Shown here: piece after piece, positions 7,657 to 16,529 of the stretch | Position numbering within the stretch: position 1 is the first letter of the stretch | How the letters are laid out: each line of letters opens with the position of its first letter | Source of the DNA: Gillisia sp. | GTDB lineage: Bacteria; Bacteroidota; Bacteroidia; Flavobacteriales; Flavobacteriaceae | Direction of reading: 5' to 3' | NCBI GenBank assembly: GCA_024635655.1 | Contig: JAGXIL010000053.1 | Coordinates: 1 to 48,356 of the forward strand | Length of the DNA stretch: 48,356 nucleotides | Notes under the pieces: model-generated | Told to the model about the DNA's origin: nothing | What the model saw: the letters and a program-made list of their open reading frames with translations, nothing else | The model's database searches: none | Translations under genes and position numbers: made by a program

Positions 7657-8778
7657 TTAAATTTCTCCTATGATTTTCCTGAAGTTTTGGGGATCGGTAT
7701 CGCCTTCTGTATTAAAAAATAAAAACCTGGTCTTTTCATTGATGTTCAGGGAAAATTTTAATTCTTCAAAACGCGGATCAGACATTAAGGCTATAAAACC
7801 CGCAAAACCTCCTGCGCCGGACTCTCCTGATACTACCTTAGGGTCTTCACCCAAAGGAAAATTCAGTGTGTTTACGGCCTCTTCCATGGTTTCATCATCA
7901 ATGGCCATTGCGGCATCTGCTGTGTTTTTTAAGATACTCCAGGCCGATAATGAAGGAATACCACAATTCAACCCGGCCATTGCAGTTTTGTAGGTTCCAG
8001 AAGGACTTGTTCGTTTTCCCGCATTGATGGAAGCCAGAAATCCTGCAGCTTCTTCAGGCTCCACGATCACCAGCTTTGGTTTTTTTTCGCCATACCGGTT
8101 CAGGTAATACCAGGCTGCGGCGGCGGGCCAGCTTCCTACTCCGCTTTGCAGAAAAACAATATCAACCTCAGGTTCAGAGGCTGGGTGGAGACTATCCTCA
8201 AGTTCCCGAAAATGGGTAAAATAACCTGCCATAATATGCGCCGGGATCTCCTCATAATCTTGTTCAGCAGTATCCTGAACAAGGGTCCAGTTGTTACCTT
8301 CAGCCATTATTTTTGCATAGGCGCAGGTCTCTTCGTAATTTCCGTTAAATTTTTCTACAATCGCTCCTTCCAGTTCAATGGCTTCAATCCTGAAATAGGT
8401 GGTGTCTTTGGGAACAAATATCCTGGCAGATTTCCCCAGCAAATTAGCAGACCAGGCAACGGCTCTTCCGTGGTTACCATCTGTAGCCGTACAAAAAGTC
8501 TCAATGGAAGGATCTTTTTCTAGAATTTTATGAATAGCATAAGAAGCCCCCAATCCTTTAAATGCTTTTAATCCAAACCGGAAAGATTCATCTTTAATAT
8601 AGATCTTTCCCACTCCCATTTCTGCCGCCAATTCCTTTAGCTCCACCAGGGGAGTGGGTTGGTAAGCTTCCAAAGTTCTATGAAATTCCATGGAATTACT
8701 GGCATCAAAAACCTGCGTGGTTAAACTGGGCTCCAAAGAATTGGAGGGAGAATTAATATAATATGGGTCTGGATTCAT
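7657..8778 (-). CDS. dpaL: Diaminopropionate ammonia-lyase
   Basis: The 373-residue fold-type II PLP enzyme has the family motif DESFRFGLKAFKGLGAS, in which Lys74 is the expected PLP-binding lysine, and the downstream GNHGRAVAW and GLNCG motifs. DpaL converts 2,3-diaminopropionate to pyruvate and two ammonia. The family is usually about 370-400 residues, so this one is full length. It starts 9 nt after the peptide deformylase gene on the same strand, so the two are probably co-transcribed with the deformylase first. Confidence 0.88.
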   Translation of the reverse strand: MNPDPYYINSPSNSLEPSLTTQVFDASNSMEFHRTLEAYQPTPLVELKELAAEMGVGKIYIKDESFRFGLKAFKGLGASYAIHKILEKDPSIETFCTATDGNHGRAVAWSANLLGKSARIFVPKDTTYFRIEAIELEGAIVEKFNGNYEETCAYAKIMAEGNNWTLVQDTAEQDYEEIPAHIMAGYFTHFRELEDSLHPASEPEVDIVFLQSGVGSWPAAAAWYYLNRYGEKKPKLVIVEPEEAAGFLASINAGKRTSPSGTYKTAMAGLNCGIPSLSAWSILKNTADAAMAIDDETMEEAVNTLNFPLGEDPKVVSGESGAGGFAGFIALMSDPRFEELKFSLNINEKTRFLFFNTEGDTDPQNFRKIIGEI

Positions 8779-8787
8779 AGGAAAATT

Positions 8788-9273
8788 TTAGGGTCTCCAC
8801 TTAAATGATTTGTCATCGATCGCACGCATGGTGCATAGAACGCCGTTTAAATGGTCATATTCGTGCTGTAAAAGTTCGGCTAGATCATTACTCAATTCCA
8901 TCTCCTTTGGCTGCCAGTGCTCGTCCAGATACTTTATAACGGCATTTTGGTGACGTTTGACCTTTACCAGGAGATTTGGAAAGCTCATGCAATCATCCCA
9001 TACTACAAACATCTCATCACTTAAATAAGAAAACTCAGGGTTTATAAAAACTACAGGCTTATCAATATTCATATAGATAAGCCTCTTCATAATACCAAGT
9101 TGGGGGGCTGCAATAGCACGGCCAAAGTTGTATTTGGCCCTTATTTCTTTCATAACATTGTCAAGATCTGCCACCCAATCCTTAACAAGCGGCAATTCTT
9201 CTTCCTTTACAGGTTCACATACTTCATAAAGTCTAGGATCTCCCAGAAGCAGAAGGTCGTTAAGGTTCTTCAT
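8788..9273 (-). CDS. def: Peptide deformylase family protein with variant motifs
   Basis: The 161-residue protein belongs to the peptide deformylase family, which removes the N-formyl group from new proteins. Motif III QHEYDHLNG (H137, E138, H141) and the metal-ligand Cys95 are intact. Motif I reads GRAIAAPQ instead of GxGxAAxQ, and motif II reads DDCMS instead of EGCLS. The metal site can therefore form, but substrate binding may differ from the housekeeping enzyme; it is probably a second, specialised deformylase. It lies immediately upstream of dpaL. Confidence 0.8.
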   Translation of the reverse strand: MKNLNDLLLLGDPRLYEVCEPVKEEELPLVKDWVADLDNVMKEIRAKYNFGRAIAAPQLGIMKRLIYMNIDKPVVFINPEFSYLSDEMFVVWDDCMSFPNLLVKVKRHQNAVIKYLDEHWQPKEMELSNDLAELLQHEYDHLNGVLCTMRAIDDKSFKWRP

Positions 9274-9503
9274 TAAATACTTTTTTCTTTATTAAAACAT
9301 AAAAATACATGAAATTTACATTATTAGAAAAGCACCGGAAAAGGCAGAAAAGTTTGGGGAACAAACTCCATCGATATAAAATATCTAAAGAAATATTAAA
9401 CTAGTAGTTTTCCCAATGCTTCTATACAAAAATCATTAATGGCAAAAAATTCCAGTTGTTTTTCCACACTGCAATATGAATGTTCTTCTTCAAAACACTA
9501 CGA

Positions 9504-9535
9504 ACAAAAAAACCCGCCTATAAAGCGGGTTTTAA
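9504..9535 (-). terminator. Terminator of the acyl-ACP desaturase gene
   Basis: AACCCGC (9511-9517) pairs with GCGGGTT (9525-9531) around a 7-nt loop. On the minus strand the hairpin is followed by a T-run (A-run at 9504-9512 on plus). It lies about 20 nt after the desaturase stop codon. Confidence 0.75.
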
Positions 9536-9554
9536 AATATTATATAATATAGAT

Positions 9555-10559
9555 TTATAGTCTTCCGTTGGCTTCTACCCATTTAAACTGGTGCTGATCC
9601 TGAGGAACTGCGATCCTGCTGGCGATACGGGTCATTCTGTCCGGCAGGGCCATTAGGTAATCCCGTGCCTTTTCAGCATCATCGGTAAGGGAAGTGAATT
9701 TGTCAATTTCCCAATAGTCGTTCAATTTCTGAAGAATATCAATATAATCATAGGTGGTATATACTCCCAGACGTTGCGCCGCGTTGGAAAAATTTTCAAA
9801 AGCTTCAGAAATACCTTGTCCACTTTCTCTAATAAACTGCGCCGGCATCACGATCTTTTTCCTCATCATGTCCTCAAAAGCGAGCATCATTTCACTGGCA
9901 TCATATTCAAATATTGTTTTTACAAATTCACGGTATGCAAGGTGATGTCTCATTTCGTCACCTGCAATGATGCTGCACATTTTGGAAAGCATCTTATTTC
10001 CTTTTTTCTTGGCAAGTTGACCCACTCTTTTGTGGGAAATATTTGTTGCCAGTTCCTGGAAGCTGGTATAGACAAAGTTTTTATAAGGATCTCTACCAGT
10101 ACCTATATCAAATCCGTCATTAATAAGGTATTGCGTTGTTTTTTCCACTTCTCTCATATCCACACGGCCAGAAAGATATAAATACTTATTCAAGGTATCA
10201 CCGTGCCTGTTTTCTTCACCGGTCCAGTGGCGTATCCATTTAGCCCATCCGTTTGCCTGGCCTTGAGTAGAACCGTGCTGTTCAACCCCTTCCATATCCA
10301 TTAACCAGGATTCATATGTAGGTAAGGCTTCTTCAGTAACCATGTCTGCAACCAGTACCACCCAAAAATCGTATCCCAATTCCTGAGCTTCCTCACGAAT
10401 CTGGACGATCTCATCCATATAGTTCTCATTTTGAAGATTTGGCAAAAGGTCTGTAGGTTGCCAGATATCCTCTACCGGAATCAAATATTTTTCAACGAAA
10501 CTGTCAATAGATTTCTCCACAGTTTTCATCACTTCCAGTCTCATATTACTCAATGCCAT
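9555..10559 (-). CDS. Acyl-ACP desaturase (ferritin-like di-iron)
   Basis: The 334-residue soluble enzyme is of the stearoyl-ACP 9-desaturase type. Both halves of the di-iron site are visible as ExxH motifs: EENRHGD at about residues 115-121 and DEMRHH at about 202-207. It introduces a double bond into acyl-ACP using O2 and reduced ferredoxin or flavodoxin, and so sets membrane fluidity. No transmembrane segments are present, which separates it from membrane-bound acyl-CoA desaturases. It is a single gene with its own terminator; a TATATTTG-like -7 box lies on the minus strand at 10668-10661. Confidence 0.9.
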   Translation of the reverse strand: MALSNMRLEVMKTVEKSIDSFVEKYLIPVEDIWQPTDLLPNLQNENYMDEIVQIREEAQELGYDFWVVLVADMVTEEALPTYESWLMDMEGVEQHGSTQGQANGWAKWIRHWTGEENRHGDTLNKYLYLSGRVDMREVEKTTQYLINDGFDIGTGRDPYKNFVYTSFQELATNISHKRVGQLAKKKGNKMLSKMCSIIAGDEMRHHLAYREFVKTIFEYDASEMMLAFEDMMRKKIVMPAQFIRESGQGISEAFENFSNAAQRLGVYTTYDYIDILQKLNDYWEIDKFTSLTDDAEKARDYLMALPDRMTRIASRIAVPQDQHQFKWVEANGRL

Positions 10560-10660
10560 AGTATTCTAAATTAGGGGTTTGCCAAAAAATTCTTGTTAAG
10601 TAGAGGCTAAACACTTTATGTAAATGTTATCAAATAGCGTGCAACATTTTAAATTAATCT

Positions 10661-10668
10661 CAAATATA
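10661..10668 (-). promoter_or_regulatory. Candidate -7 element for the acyl-ACP desaturase gene
   Basis: Read on the minus strand this is TATATTTG, a full match to TANNTTTG, about 100 nt upstream of the desaturase start. No TTG is seen at the expected -33 position. The predicted leader would be about 95 nt. Confidence 0.3.
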
Positions 10669-10701
10669 AAAATTTAAAAAATCCTTTAGCTAAAATTTAT
10701 C

Positions 10702-11430
10702 TTAATTTCTTCCCTCTTCCTGCGGATATAACTGATAAACCGGATCACTTTGCCAGATTTCCTTAGAGTCTATTTCCAAAGCCGATAAGTTTCCTTTAAA
10801 TGCTGCTCCCGTATCAACATTCCAAAGATTGGCTTTATTAACGGGTTTATTTTTTCCTATTCTGGTAACCGGAGTATGTCCAATATAGATTTCTTTGTAT
10901 AATTTTAAACGCTTGGGGTAATATTTATTGGAAGTTTCCATGGCATCATCTAATGCCAATGCCGTTTCCCATAAAGTGCGATCCCAGTAAAAGGCGGTAT
11001 CGTGGTACTCCTGTTCCGGGCCGTGCAGATTTGTAAAACCTGCGTGTACAAATAACCGATCTTCCTTATCAATATAATAATTGAACATTTGTTCATAAAA
11101 ACCAATATGTTCGGTTTTTTGTTGATCTGAAAAATTGCGGTAAGCATCTATACTTGATTGCCCCCCATGTTGAAGCCACTGTTCATTTAATTCTCCGGTT
11201 TTTAACCACCGGTGAACCAAATCGTCGTGATTACCCCGTAAAAATATACATGTATTCTGTTTTGCAAGTTCTATTAAATAAGATACCACGTTTGCCGAAT
11301 CGCTCCATCCATCTACGTAATCACCTAAAAATATCAATTCATCGTCCGGAGTTGTATCCATTTTTTTTAATAGCTGTACCAGCGCCTTTAATCCACCATG
11401 TATGTCTCCTATAACAATAGTTCTTTTCAT
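10702..11430 (-). CDS. Calcineurin-like metallophosphoesterase (Ser/Thr phosphatase type)
   Basis: The 242-residue protein has the ordered metal-binding motifs of PPP-type bacterial phosphatases: GDIHG (residues 8-12), GDYVDG (about 36), GNHDD (about 66) and HAG (about 115), with GHTPV further on. These bind a di-metal centre for phosphoester hydrolysis; the substrate (phosphoprotein, or a nucleotide such as diadenosine tetraphosphate) cannot be told from sequence. Its start codon overlaps the stop of the upstream AlbA-type gene by one base (TAATG), which indicates an operon and coupling. Confidence 0.85.
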   Translation of the reverse strand: MKRTIVIGDIHGGLKALVQLLKKMDTTPDDELIFLGDYVDGWSDSANVVSYLIELAKQNTCIFLRGNHDDLVHRWLKTGELNEQWLQHGGQSSIDAYRNFSDQQKTEHIGFYEQMFNYYIDKEDRLFVHAGFTNLHGPEQEYHDTAFYWDRTLWETALALDDAMETSNKYYPKRLKLYKEIYIGHTPVTRIGKNKPVNKANLWNVDTGAAFKGNLSALEIDSKEIWQSDPVYQLYPQEEGRN

Positions 11431-12566
11431 TAATTATATTTTACCTTTCTTAAAATTCTCATGCTCTCCTTATAGGCCAAATATGCTTTGCCGTTTTGAA
11501 GTCGTAATATTTCCCGGGAACTTTCCAGTTTTTCAAGAGCATCTTCAAAATCGTTGAAATAGCATATAAGATAAGTAGCAGGTAAATTCAACAGATCCCG
11601 TTCTTCATTATTATTTAACCTGATCCCTTTCTGAAGTTTTATCAGTAGTGCATTATTGGTATTATAAATATGATGCAATACTTTTTTATCAAATTGGGGT
11701 GGCTGAAACAATAAATTGCTCTCCATCTCATAGCCAGCATTTTCTTTAAATCTAATGGTCACCTCTTCCAGCGGATAATATTGGAATTTGTCCTGAAGTC
11801 CCAGATTTACATATTCCACGATCTTAAATTTATCATCATCAATATCTATACTTACCTCGTCAAGATCTGAATAGAACAGCTTTACCTGTTCATTGATAAG
11901 CTCAATATCTACCCGGGAATAAAAAACCTCTTTCTTATGCTTTTTGATCTTACCTGCCCAGCATACCACAAAATACTCCTTGAAAACTTTGTAAGAAGGA
12001 TGAAAATCTCTTCTCTTTTTCATGAAATCAAAGACTCCATCCAGGGTAAGTTCAATATTATTTTGGGCATGCCTTTCAATGGAATCTACAATAGCAGAAT
12101 TCACATCCTTCACCTCAATATCAAAAACTTTGGGCATACTTATACTTCCATCTCTAAAGAAAACTGCCCCTCCGTAATATTTCCAAATGTTTTTCCTAAG
12201 GGAGCAGATCTTCCCGTTATTAGATCTAATGGTCACCAGCCCAACAACTAAATGATCCTGTAAATGCGGAAAGGGTATATTTTCATAAGATACCAATGGA
12301 GGATTTGCCAGATAAGCGTTAATTAAATTTTGGATCTTACTATCATCAAAAAAATCCACGCCGCTTATACTATTATCTTCATCCTCAACTCCTATCACCA
12401 TATAGGAATTATTTTTAGGATTAGAATTTGCAAGTGCACAAACGTGTTTTAAGAATTTGGCTTTTCCCTCTTTCTGGTCAATATTCAGCCTTCGCTTTTT
12501 ATCATAAAAGCTGTTCTCGTCATTGTGGGCGAGAAGGTGTTTTATTAAAAGGCGCTTATTTATCAA
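11430..12566 (-). CDS. ATP-binding protein with AlbA_2 (Schlafen-type) domain
   Basis: The 378-residue protein carries an N-terminal AlbA_2/Schlafen-like domain (about residues 20-140, with FLKHVCALANSNPKNNSYMV and GVEDEDNSISGVDFF). Members are annotated as putative ATP-binding or helicase-related transcriptional regulators; their biochemistry is poorly known. The C-terminal 240 residues match nothing I recognise. It is the first gene of a two-gene unit with the phosphoesterase. Related domains occur in some defence genes, but nothing here (nuclease, toxin, mobile element) supports that role. Confidence 0.7.
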   Translation of the reverse strand: MINKRLLIKHLLAHNDENSFYDKKRRLNIDQKEGKAKFLKHVCALANSNPKNNSYMVIGVEDEDNSISGVDFFDDSKIQNLINAYLANPPLVSYENIPFPHLQDHLVVGLVTIRSNNGKICSLRKNIWKYYGGAVFFRDGSISMPKVFDIEVKDVNSAIVDSIERHAQNNIELTLDGVFDFMKKRRDFHPSYKVFKEYFVVCWAGKIKKHKKEVFYSRVDIELINEQVKLFYSDLDEVSIDIDDDKFKIVEYVNLGLQDKFQYYPLEEVTIRFKENAGYEMESNLLFQPPQFDKKVLHHIYNTNNALLIKLQKGIRLNNNEERDLLNLPATYLICYFNDFEDALEKLESSREILRLQNGKAYLAYKESMRILRKVKYN

Positions 12567-12692
12567 AAGAGGTATAAATTAAATTGTGTTGATTTTTCAG
12601 AAATTATTTTTACCTGTTCTCAATGCTTTTTTATATTAAGTCCAAAGGCAAGATGTTCTTTGTAATTTGATCAATTTGTACCATAAAAGTCA

Positions 12693-13445
12693 TTAATCTC
12701 GTTTCACAATGGTACTGCTTGCCTGTGCCGTTGGCATTACGGTAAGGTCTGCTATATTGACGTGGTAAGGCCTGGAAACTACAAAGGCAATAATATCTGC
12801 TATATCTTCAGGCTTTAAAGGCTGAAATCCCTGATATACTTTTTCAGCTCTTTCATCATCCCCTTTAAAACGAACTTTACTAAATTCTGTTTGCACAAGT
12901 CCGGGGTTTACCGAACCTACTCGTATTCCGGAAGCGTTAAGGTCAATTCTCATTCCCTGATTTATCGCATCAACAGCAAATTTACTGGCACAGTAGACAT
13001 TTCCGTTAGGATATACTTCCTTTCCTGCAGTAGATCCAATGTTAATAATATGGCCGGCTTTGCGTTCTACCATTTTAGGAATAATCGCTTTGCTCACATA
13101 TAGAAGTCCTTTTACATTTATATCCATCATTGCGTCCCAATCATCTGTATCTCCATCCTGGATGGGGTTCAAACCATGAGCATTGCCCGCATTGTTGACA
13201 AGGATATCGATTTGCTGAAATTCTGAAGGCAATCCTTCAATTTTTTTAAAAACTTCAGCCTTATCTCTCACATCAAATTGCAACAAAGTAACCGATACTA
13301 TTGAAGATAACTCCTCCTGAAGCTTTTTCAGTTCATTTTCCCTTCTTCCGCAAAGAATTAAATTAATGTCTGCTTTTGCAAAAGCTTTGGCTGTTGCCTT
13401 ACCTATTCCGCTGCTGGCACCTGTGATAAGAGCTGTTTTCCGCAT
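12693..13445 (-). CDS. SDR family NAD(P)-dependent oxidoreductase (YdfG-like)
   Basis: The 250-residue short-chain dehydrogenase has TGASSGIG for cofactor binding (residues 8-15), NNAGNAHG, and the catalytic YCASK (Tyr-x-x-x-Lys). The sequence is closest to the YdfG / 3-hydroxy acid (serine/threonine) dehydrogenase group, which uses NADP. The start is set at 13445 (MRKTALITG) because the longer open frame from 13499 adds an AT-rich stretch not found in the family. It is transcribed divergently from the DUF4382 gene. Confidence 0.87.
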   Translation of the reverse strand: MRKTALITGASSGIGKATAKAFAKADINLILCGRRENELKKLQEELSSIVSVTLLQFDVRDKAEVFKKIEGLPSEFQQIDILVNNAGNAHGLNPIQDGDTDDWDAMMDINVKGLLYVSKAIIPKMVERKAGHIINIGSTAGKEVYPNGNVYCASKFAVDAINQGMRIDLNASGIRVGSVNPGLVQTEFSKVRFKGDDERAEKVYQGFQPLKPEDIADIIAFVVSRPYHVNIADLTVMPTAQASSTIVKRD

Positions 13446-13618
13446 AAATGTTAAAATTTTAAATTTAAAGATAAATCTTAAGTTCCAAAAGAATTGCAAG
13501 TAAGGAACTTATCTTTATTTAAGCAGGAAAAGAGATTGTTAAAAATAGTTAAATGTAAATCAAGTTGAAATTTAACGGGCAATGCCCCGTTCTACTGCCA
13601 AACACAAACTATTTTAAT

Positions 13619-14443
13619 ATGAAAATAATTTCGAGAAAATTGAAACTGAAAAGATTTACAGGTTTATTTTTTGCTGCTGTTGCAGCAACTTTGCTTTTTA
13701 GCTGTAGTAATGATGATGATCAAAACGAGGATGCTGCCAGAGTAATGGTGCATCTTACTGATGCTCCCGGAGATTATGATGAAGTCTGGGTAGATGTTTT
13801 AGATGTGATGATCAATACGGCTGCAACGGCAGAAGGTGAAGAAGAAGGCTGGACAAGTTTAGGTAATGTAAATGCCGGCAAATATGATTTGCTTGACCTT
13901 ACAGGGGGAGTAACTGCTCTTCTTGCAGATGCAGAAGTTCCTGCAGGAACCCTGGGACAAATTAGACTGGTTCTTGGAGATGATAACACTGTTGTAGTTA
14001 ACGGTGAATCACAACCTCTAAGCACTCCAAGTGCACAGCAATCTGGTTTAAAATTGCAGGTGAATCAAACACTTGAAGCGGGTGAGCAATACGATTTCCT
14101 AATGGATTTTAATGTAGATCAATCTATAGTTTCTGCCGGATCTGGTGGAGGTTATATTTTAAAACCGGTAATACGCATGATCGATATGCAAAACACGGGA
14201 GCCATTGTTGGAGAAGTACAACCCTCTAATTTCCAAAGTTTAATTACAGCCACAAATGCTTCCAATTCAATTTCTGCCTATGCAGATGCTAATGGAAAAT
14301 TTTCCCTTCATGGTGTTCCTCCGGGAACCTACCAGGTTATCATTACTCCGGAAGAATCTTCAGGAATTAATGGGGTTACATTAAATAACATAGAAGTTAC
14401 TGCAGGAGGTGCTAACGATCTTGGAGTTAAATTTTTAGATTAA
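13619..14443 (+). CDS. DUF4382 domain lipoprotein with C-terminal carboxypeptidase-regulatory-like domain
   Basis: The 274-residue product starts at the ATG at 13619 and has a lipoprotein signal with lipobox LLFSC (Cys about residue 29) followed by an acidic SNDDDQNED spacer. A DUF4382 domain (about 38-180, from VMVHLTDAPGDYDEVWVDV) is followed by a small beta-sandwich of the CarboxypepD_reg type (about 195-274, GKFSLHGVPPGTYQVII). It should be anchored on the outer membrane or the cell surface; the function is unknown. Asp-rich residues after the lipidated Cys resemble lipoprotein export signals seen in Bacteroidota. A strong terminator follows. Confidence 0.85.
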   Translation: MKIISRKLKLKRFTGLFFAAVAATLLFSCSNDDDQNEDAARVMVHLTDAPGDYDEVWVDVLDVMINTAATAEGEEEGWTSLGNVNAGKYDLLDLTGGVTALLADAEVPAGTLGQIRLVLGDDNTVVVNGESQPLSTPSAQQSGLKLQVNQTLEAGEQYDFLMDFNVDQSIVSAGSGGGYILKPVIRMIDMQNTGAIVGEVQPSNFQSLITATNASNSISAYADANGKFSLHGVPPGTYQVIITPEESSGINGVTLNNIEVTAGGANDLGVKFLD

Positions 14444-14464
14444 AGGAATAATTTTTGATAAAGC

Positions 14465-14492
14465 AAGGCTGCCTGACAAGGCGGCCTTTTTT
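14465..14492 (+). terminator. Terminator of the DUF4382 lipoprotein gene
   Basis: AAGGCTGCC (14465-14473) pairs with GGCGGCCTT (14480-14488) around a TGACAA loop, with one G-U pair, and is followed by TTTT. It lies 21 nt after the stop and separates this gene from the Bat operon. Confidence 0.78.
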
Positions 14493-14590
14493 GCTTTTTA
14501 AAGGTTTTGTTTTAATGATATTTCAAATATTTAACTATTTGCACCGTTGGTAATTTGTAGATATCTTCACATATTTTAAAATATAAATTT

Positions 14591-15595
14591 ATGATTGAGA
14601 ATAATGCTTCTGTAGACATATCAAGCCTTAATGAAAAAATAGAAAGAGAAAGTGCATTTGTAGACCTGCTTACCCAGGAGATCAATAAAGTTATTGTTGG
14701 CCAAAAAGTAATGGTAGAGCGCCTGTTAATTGGTCTTTTGGGTCAGGGGCATATTTTGCTGGAAGGAGTACCGGGTCTGGCGAAAACACTTGCCATTAAT
14801 ACGCTTGCACAGGCGGTTCACGGAAGTTTCAGCAGAATTCAGTTTACTCCCGATCTTCTGCCTGCAGATGTGGTAGGTACGATGATCTATAATATGAAAG
14901 AGAATGACTTCAGCATTAAGAAAGGGCCAATATTTGCCAATTTCGTTCTTGCTGATGAGATCAACAGGGCTCCTGCAAAGGTGCAATCGGCACTTTTGGA
15001 AGCCATGCAGGAAAAACAGGTTACCATAGGTGATGAAACTTTTATCCTGGACAGGCCGTTCCTGGTAATGGCAACACAAAACCCGGTTGAGCAGGAAGGT
15101 ACCTATCCTTTGCCTGAAGCCCAGGTAGACAGGTTCATGCTAAAGACAGTAATAAAATACCCTCTTATGGCAGATGAACAATTGATCGTTCGCGCTAATC
15201 TTAGAGGAGCTTTTGAAAAAGTGAACCAGGTGGTTACCCTGGATCAGATCGCAAGGGCACAGGCGGCTGTCAGGGAGGTATATATGGATGAGAAGATCGA
15301 AAAATATATCCTTGATATCGTTTTTGCCACCAGAAATCCTGAAAAATATAAACTTGCGGAATTAAGTCCACTTATAAATTTTGGAGCTTCTCCAAGGGGA
15401 AGTATTAACCTTGCGATTGCAGCTAAATGTTATGCTTTTATAAAGCGTAGAGGTTATGTAATCCCTGAAGATGTACGGGCGGTGGTATATGATGTTTTAC
15501 GTCACAGGATTGGAATTACCTATGAAGCAGAGGCTGAGAATGTGACTTCTGAAGATATAATCAGTAAGATAATCAATGAAGTTGAGGTGCCATAG
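14591..15595 (+). CDS. moxR: MoxR family AAA+ ATPase (first gene of the Bat operon)
   Basis: The 334-residue AAA+ ATPase has Walker A GVPGLAKT (about residues 58-65), Walker B VLADEINRAPAKVQ (about 120) and the AAA_lid_2 helical region near the C-terminus. MoxR proteins act as chaperone-like ATPases with von Willebrand A (VWA) partners, and VWA proteins are encoded downstream. It starts the cluster moxR-DUF58-composite protein-batA-batB-batC-batD-batE, all on one strand with small gaps. Confidence 0.93.
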   Translation: MIENNASVDISSLNEKIERESAFVDLLTQEINKVIVGQKVMVERLLIGLLGQGHILLEGVPGLAKTLAINTLAQAVHGSFSRIQFTPDLLPADVVGTMIYNMKENDFSIKKGPIFANFVLADEINRAPAKVQSALLEAMQEKQVTIGDETFILDRPFLVMATQNPVEQEGTYPLPEAQVDRFMLKTVIKYPLMADEQLIVRANLRGAFEKVNQVVTLDQIARAQAAVREVYMDEKIEKYILDIVFATRNPEKYKLAELSPLINFGASPRGSINLAIAAKCYAFIKRRGYVIPEDVRAVVYDVLRHRIGITYEAEAENVTSEDIISKIINEVEVP

Positions 15596-15653
15596 ACCTT
15601 TTGAGACGGGAAAATTATTGTTACACTTGCTCACCTATTGTTGAAGGTTAGAT

Positions 15654-16520
15654 ATGGATACTAAAGAATTACTGAAAAAAGTACGAAAAATTGAGATCAA
15701 GACCAGGCGCCTTAGCAATAATGTGTTTGGAGGAGAATATCACTCTACTTTTAAAGGTAGGGGGATGACCTTTAGCGAAGTGAGGGAATACCAGTTTGGA
15801 GATGATGTGAGAAGTATTGACTGGAATGTGACTGCCCGTTACAATGAACCTTTTGTAAAGGTTTTTGAAGAGGAACGGGAATTAACCATGATGCTGGTCG
15901 TGGATGTTTCAGGGTCTGAACTCTTTGGTTCTAAACTGCAATTCAAGAAGGAAATTATAACAGAAATAGCCGCAACCCTGGCTTTTTCAGCTACGCAGAA
16001 CAACGATAAAATAGGTCTGCTCCTGTTTTCAGATCAAATGGAATTGTTTATTCCTCCAAAAAAAGGCAGGTCCCACGTATTAAGGATCATTAGAGAATTA
16101 CTGGAATTTGATCCCAAAGGCAAAAACACAGACCTTGCTGAAGCCTTAAAATATGTCACCAGTGTCATCAAGAAAAAAGCGATCATTTTTGTGCTGTCAG
16201 ATTTTATGGCAGATGATTATCAACGTACGCTTAAGATCGTGAGCGGGAAGCACGATGTCACAGGGATCAGGATTTATGATGAACGGGAGGAAAGTATTCC
16301 TAACCTTGGTTTAATACAAATGTTGGATAGGGAAACCGGAGAATTGATCATGGTAAATACAGGTTCAAAGTCTGTTAGACAGGCCTATACGTCGTATTTT
16401 AAAGACAGAGAAAATTATTTTAAGGATAGCTTTTCCAAAAGTGGTGCAGGAATGATTAGCACCCGTGTTGATGAGGGCTATGTCAAAAAATTACTAGGAT
16501 ATTTTAAAACCAGGGGTTAA
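15654..16520 (+). CDS. DUF58 (VWA-like) domain protein of the Bat operon
   Basis: The 288-residue cytosolic protein has the DUF58 signature GRGMTFSEVREYQFGDD and RSIDWNVTARYNEPFVK (about residues 37-70), followed by a VWA-like domain with a DVSGS MIDAS-type motif (about 85-90). DUF58 proteins regularly follow moxR and are thought to be partners of the ATPase. A 58-nt gap separates it from moxR and 9 nt from the next gene. Confidence 0.9.
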   Translation: MDTKELLKKVRKIEIKTRRLSNNVFGGEYHSTFKGRGMTFSEVREYQFGDDVRSIDWNVTARYNEPFVKVFEEERELTMMLVVDVSGSELFGSKLQFKKEIITEIAATLAFSATQNNDKIGLLLFSDQMELFIPPKKGRSHVLRIIRELLEFDPKGKNTDLAEALKYVTSVIKKKAIIFVLSDFMADDYQRTLKIVSGKHDVTGIRIYDEREESIPNLGLIQMLDRETGELIMVNTGSKSVRQAYTSYFKDRENYFKDSFSKSGAGMISTRVDEGYVKKLLGYFKTRG

Positions 16521-16529
16521 GAGAATATA

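Noticed and set aside
9309..9404. A 31-codon basic ORF (MKFTLLEKHRKRQKSLGNKL start) on the plus strand between the deformylase and desaturase genes
   Set aside because: It is very short, has no ribosome-binding site or recognisable family, and lies in an AT-rich spacer; chance is the simplest explanation.
11430..12566. AlbA/Schlafen-type gene as part of an anti-phage defence system
   Set aside because: There is no nuclease, toxin, protease or mobile element next to it, and such proteins are common in flavobacterial core regions.
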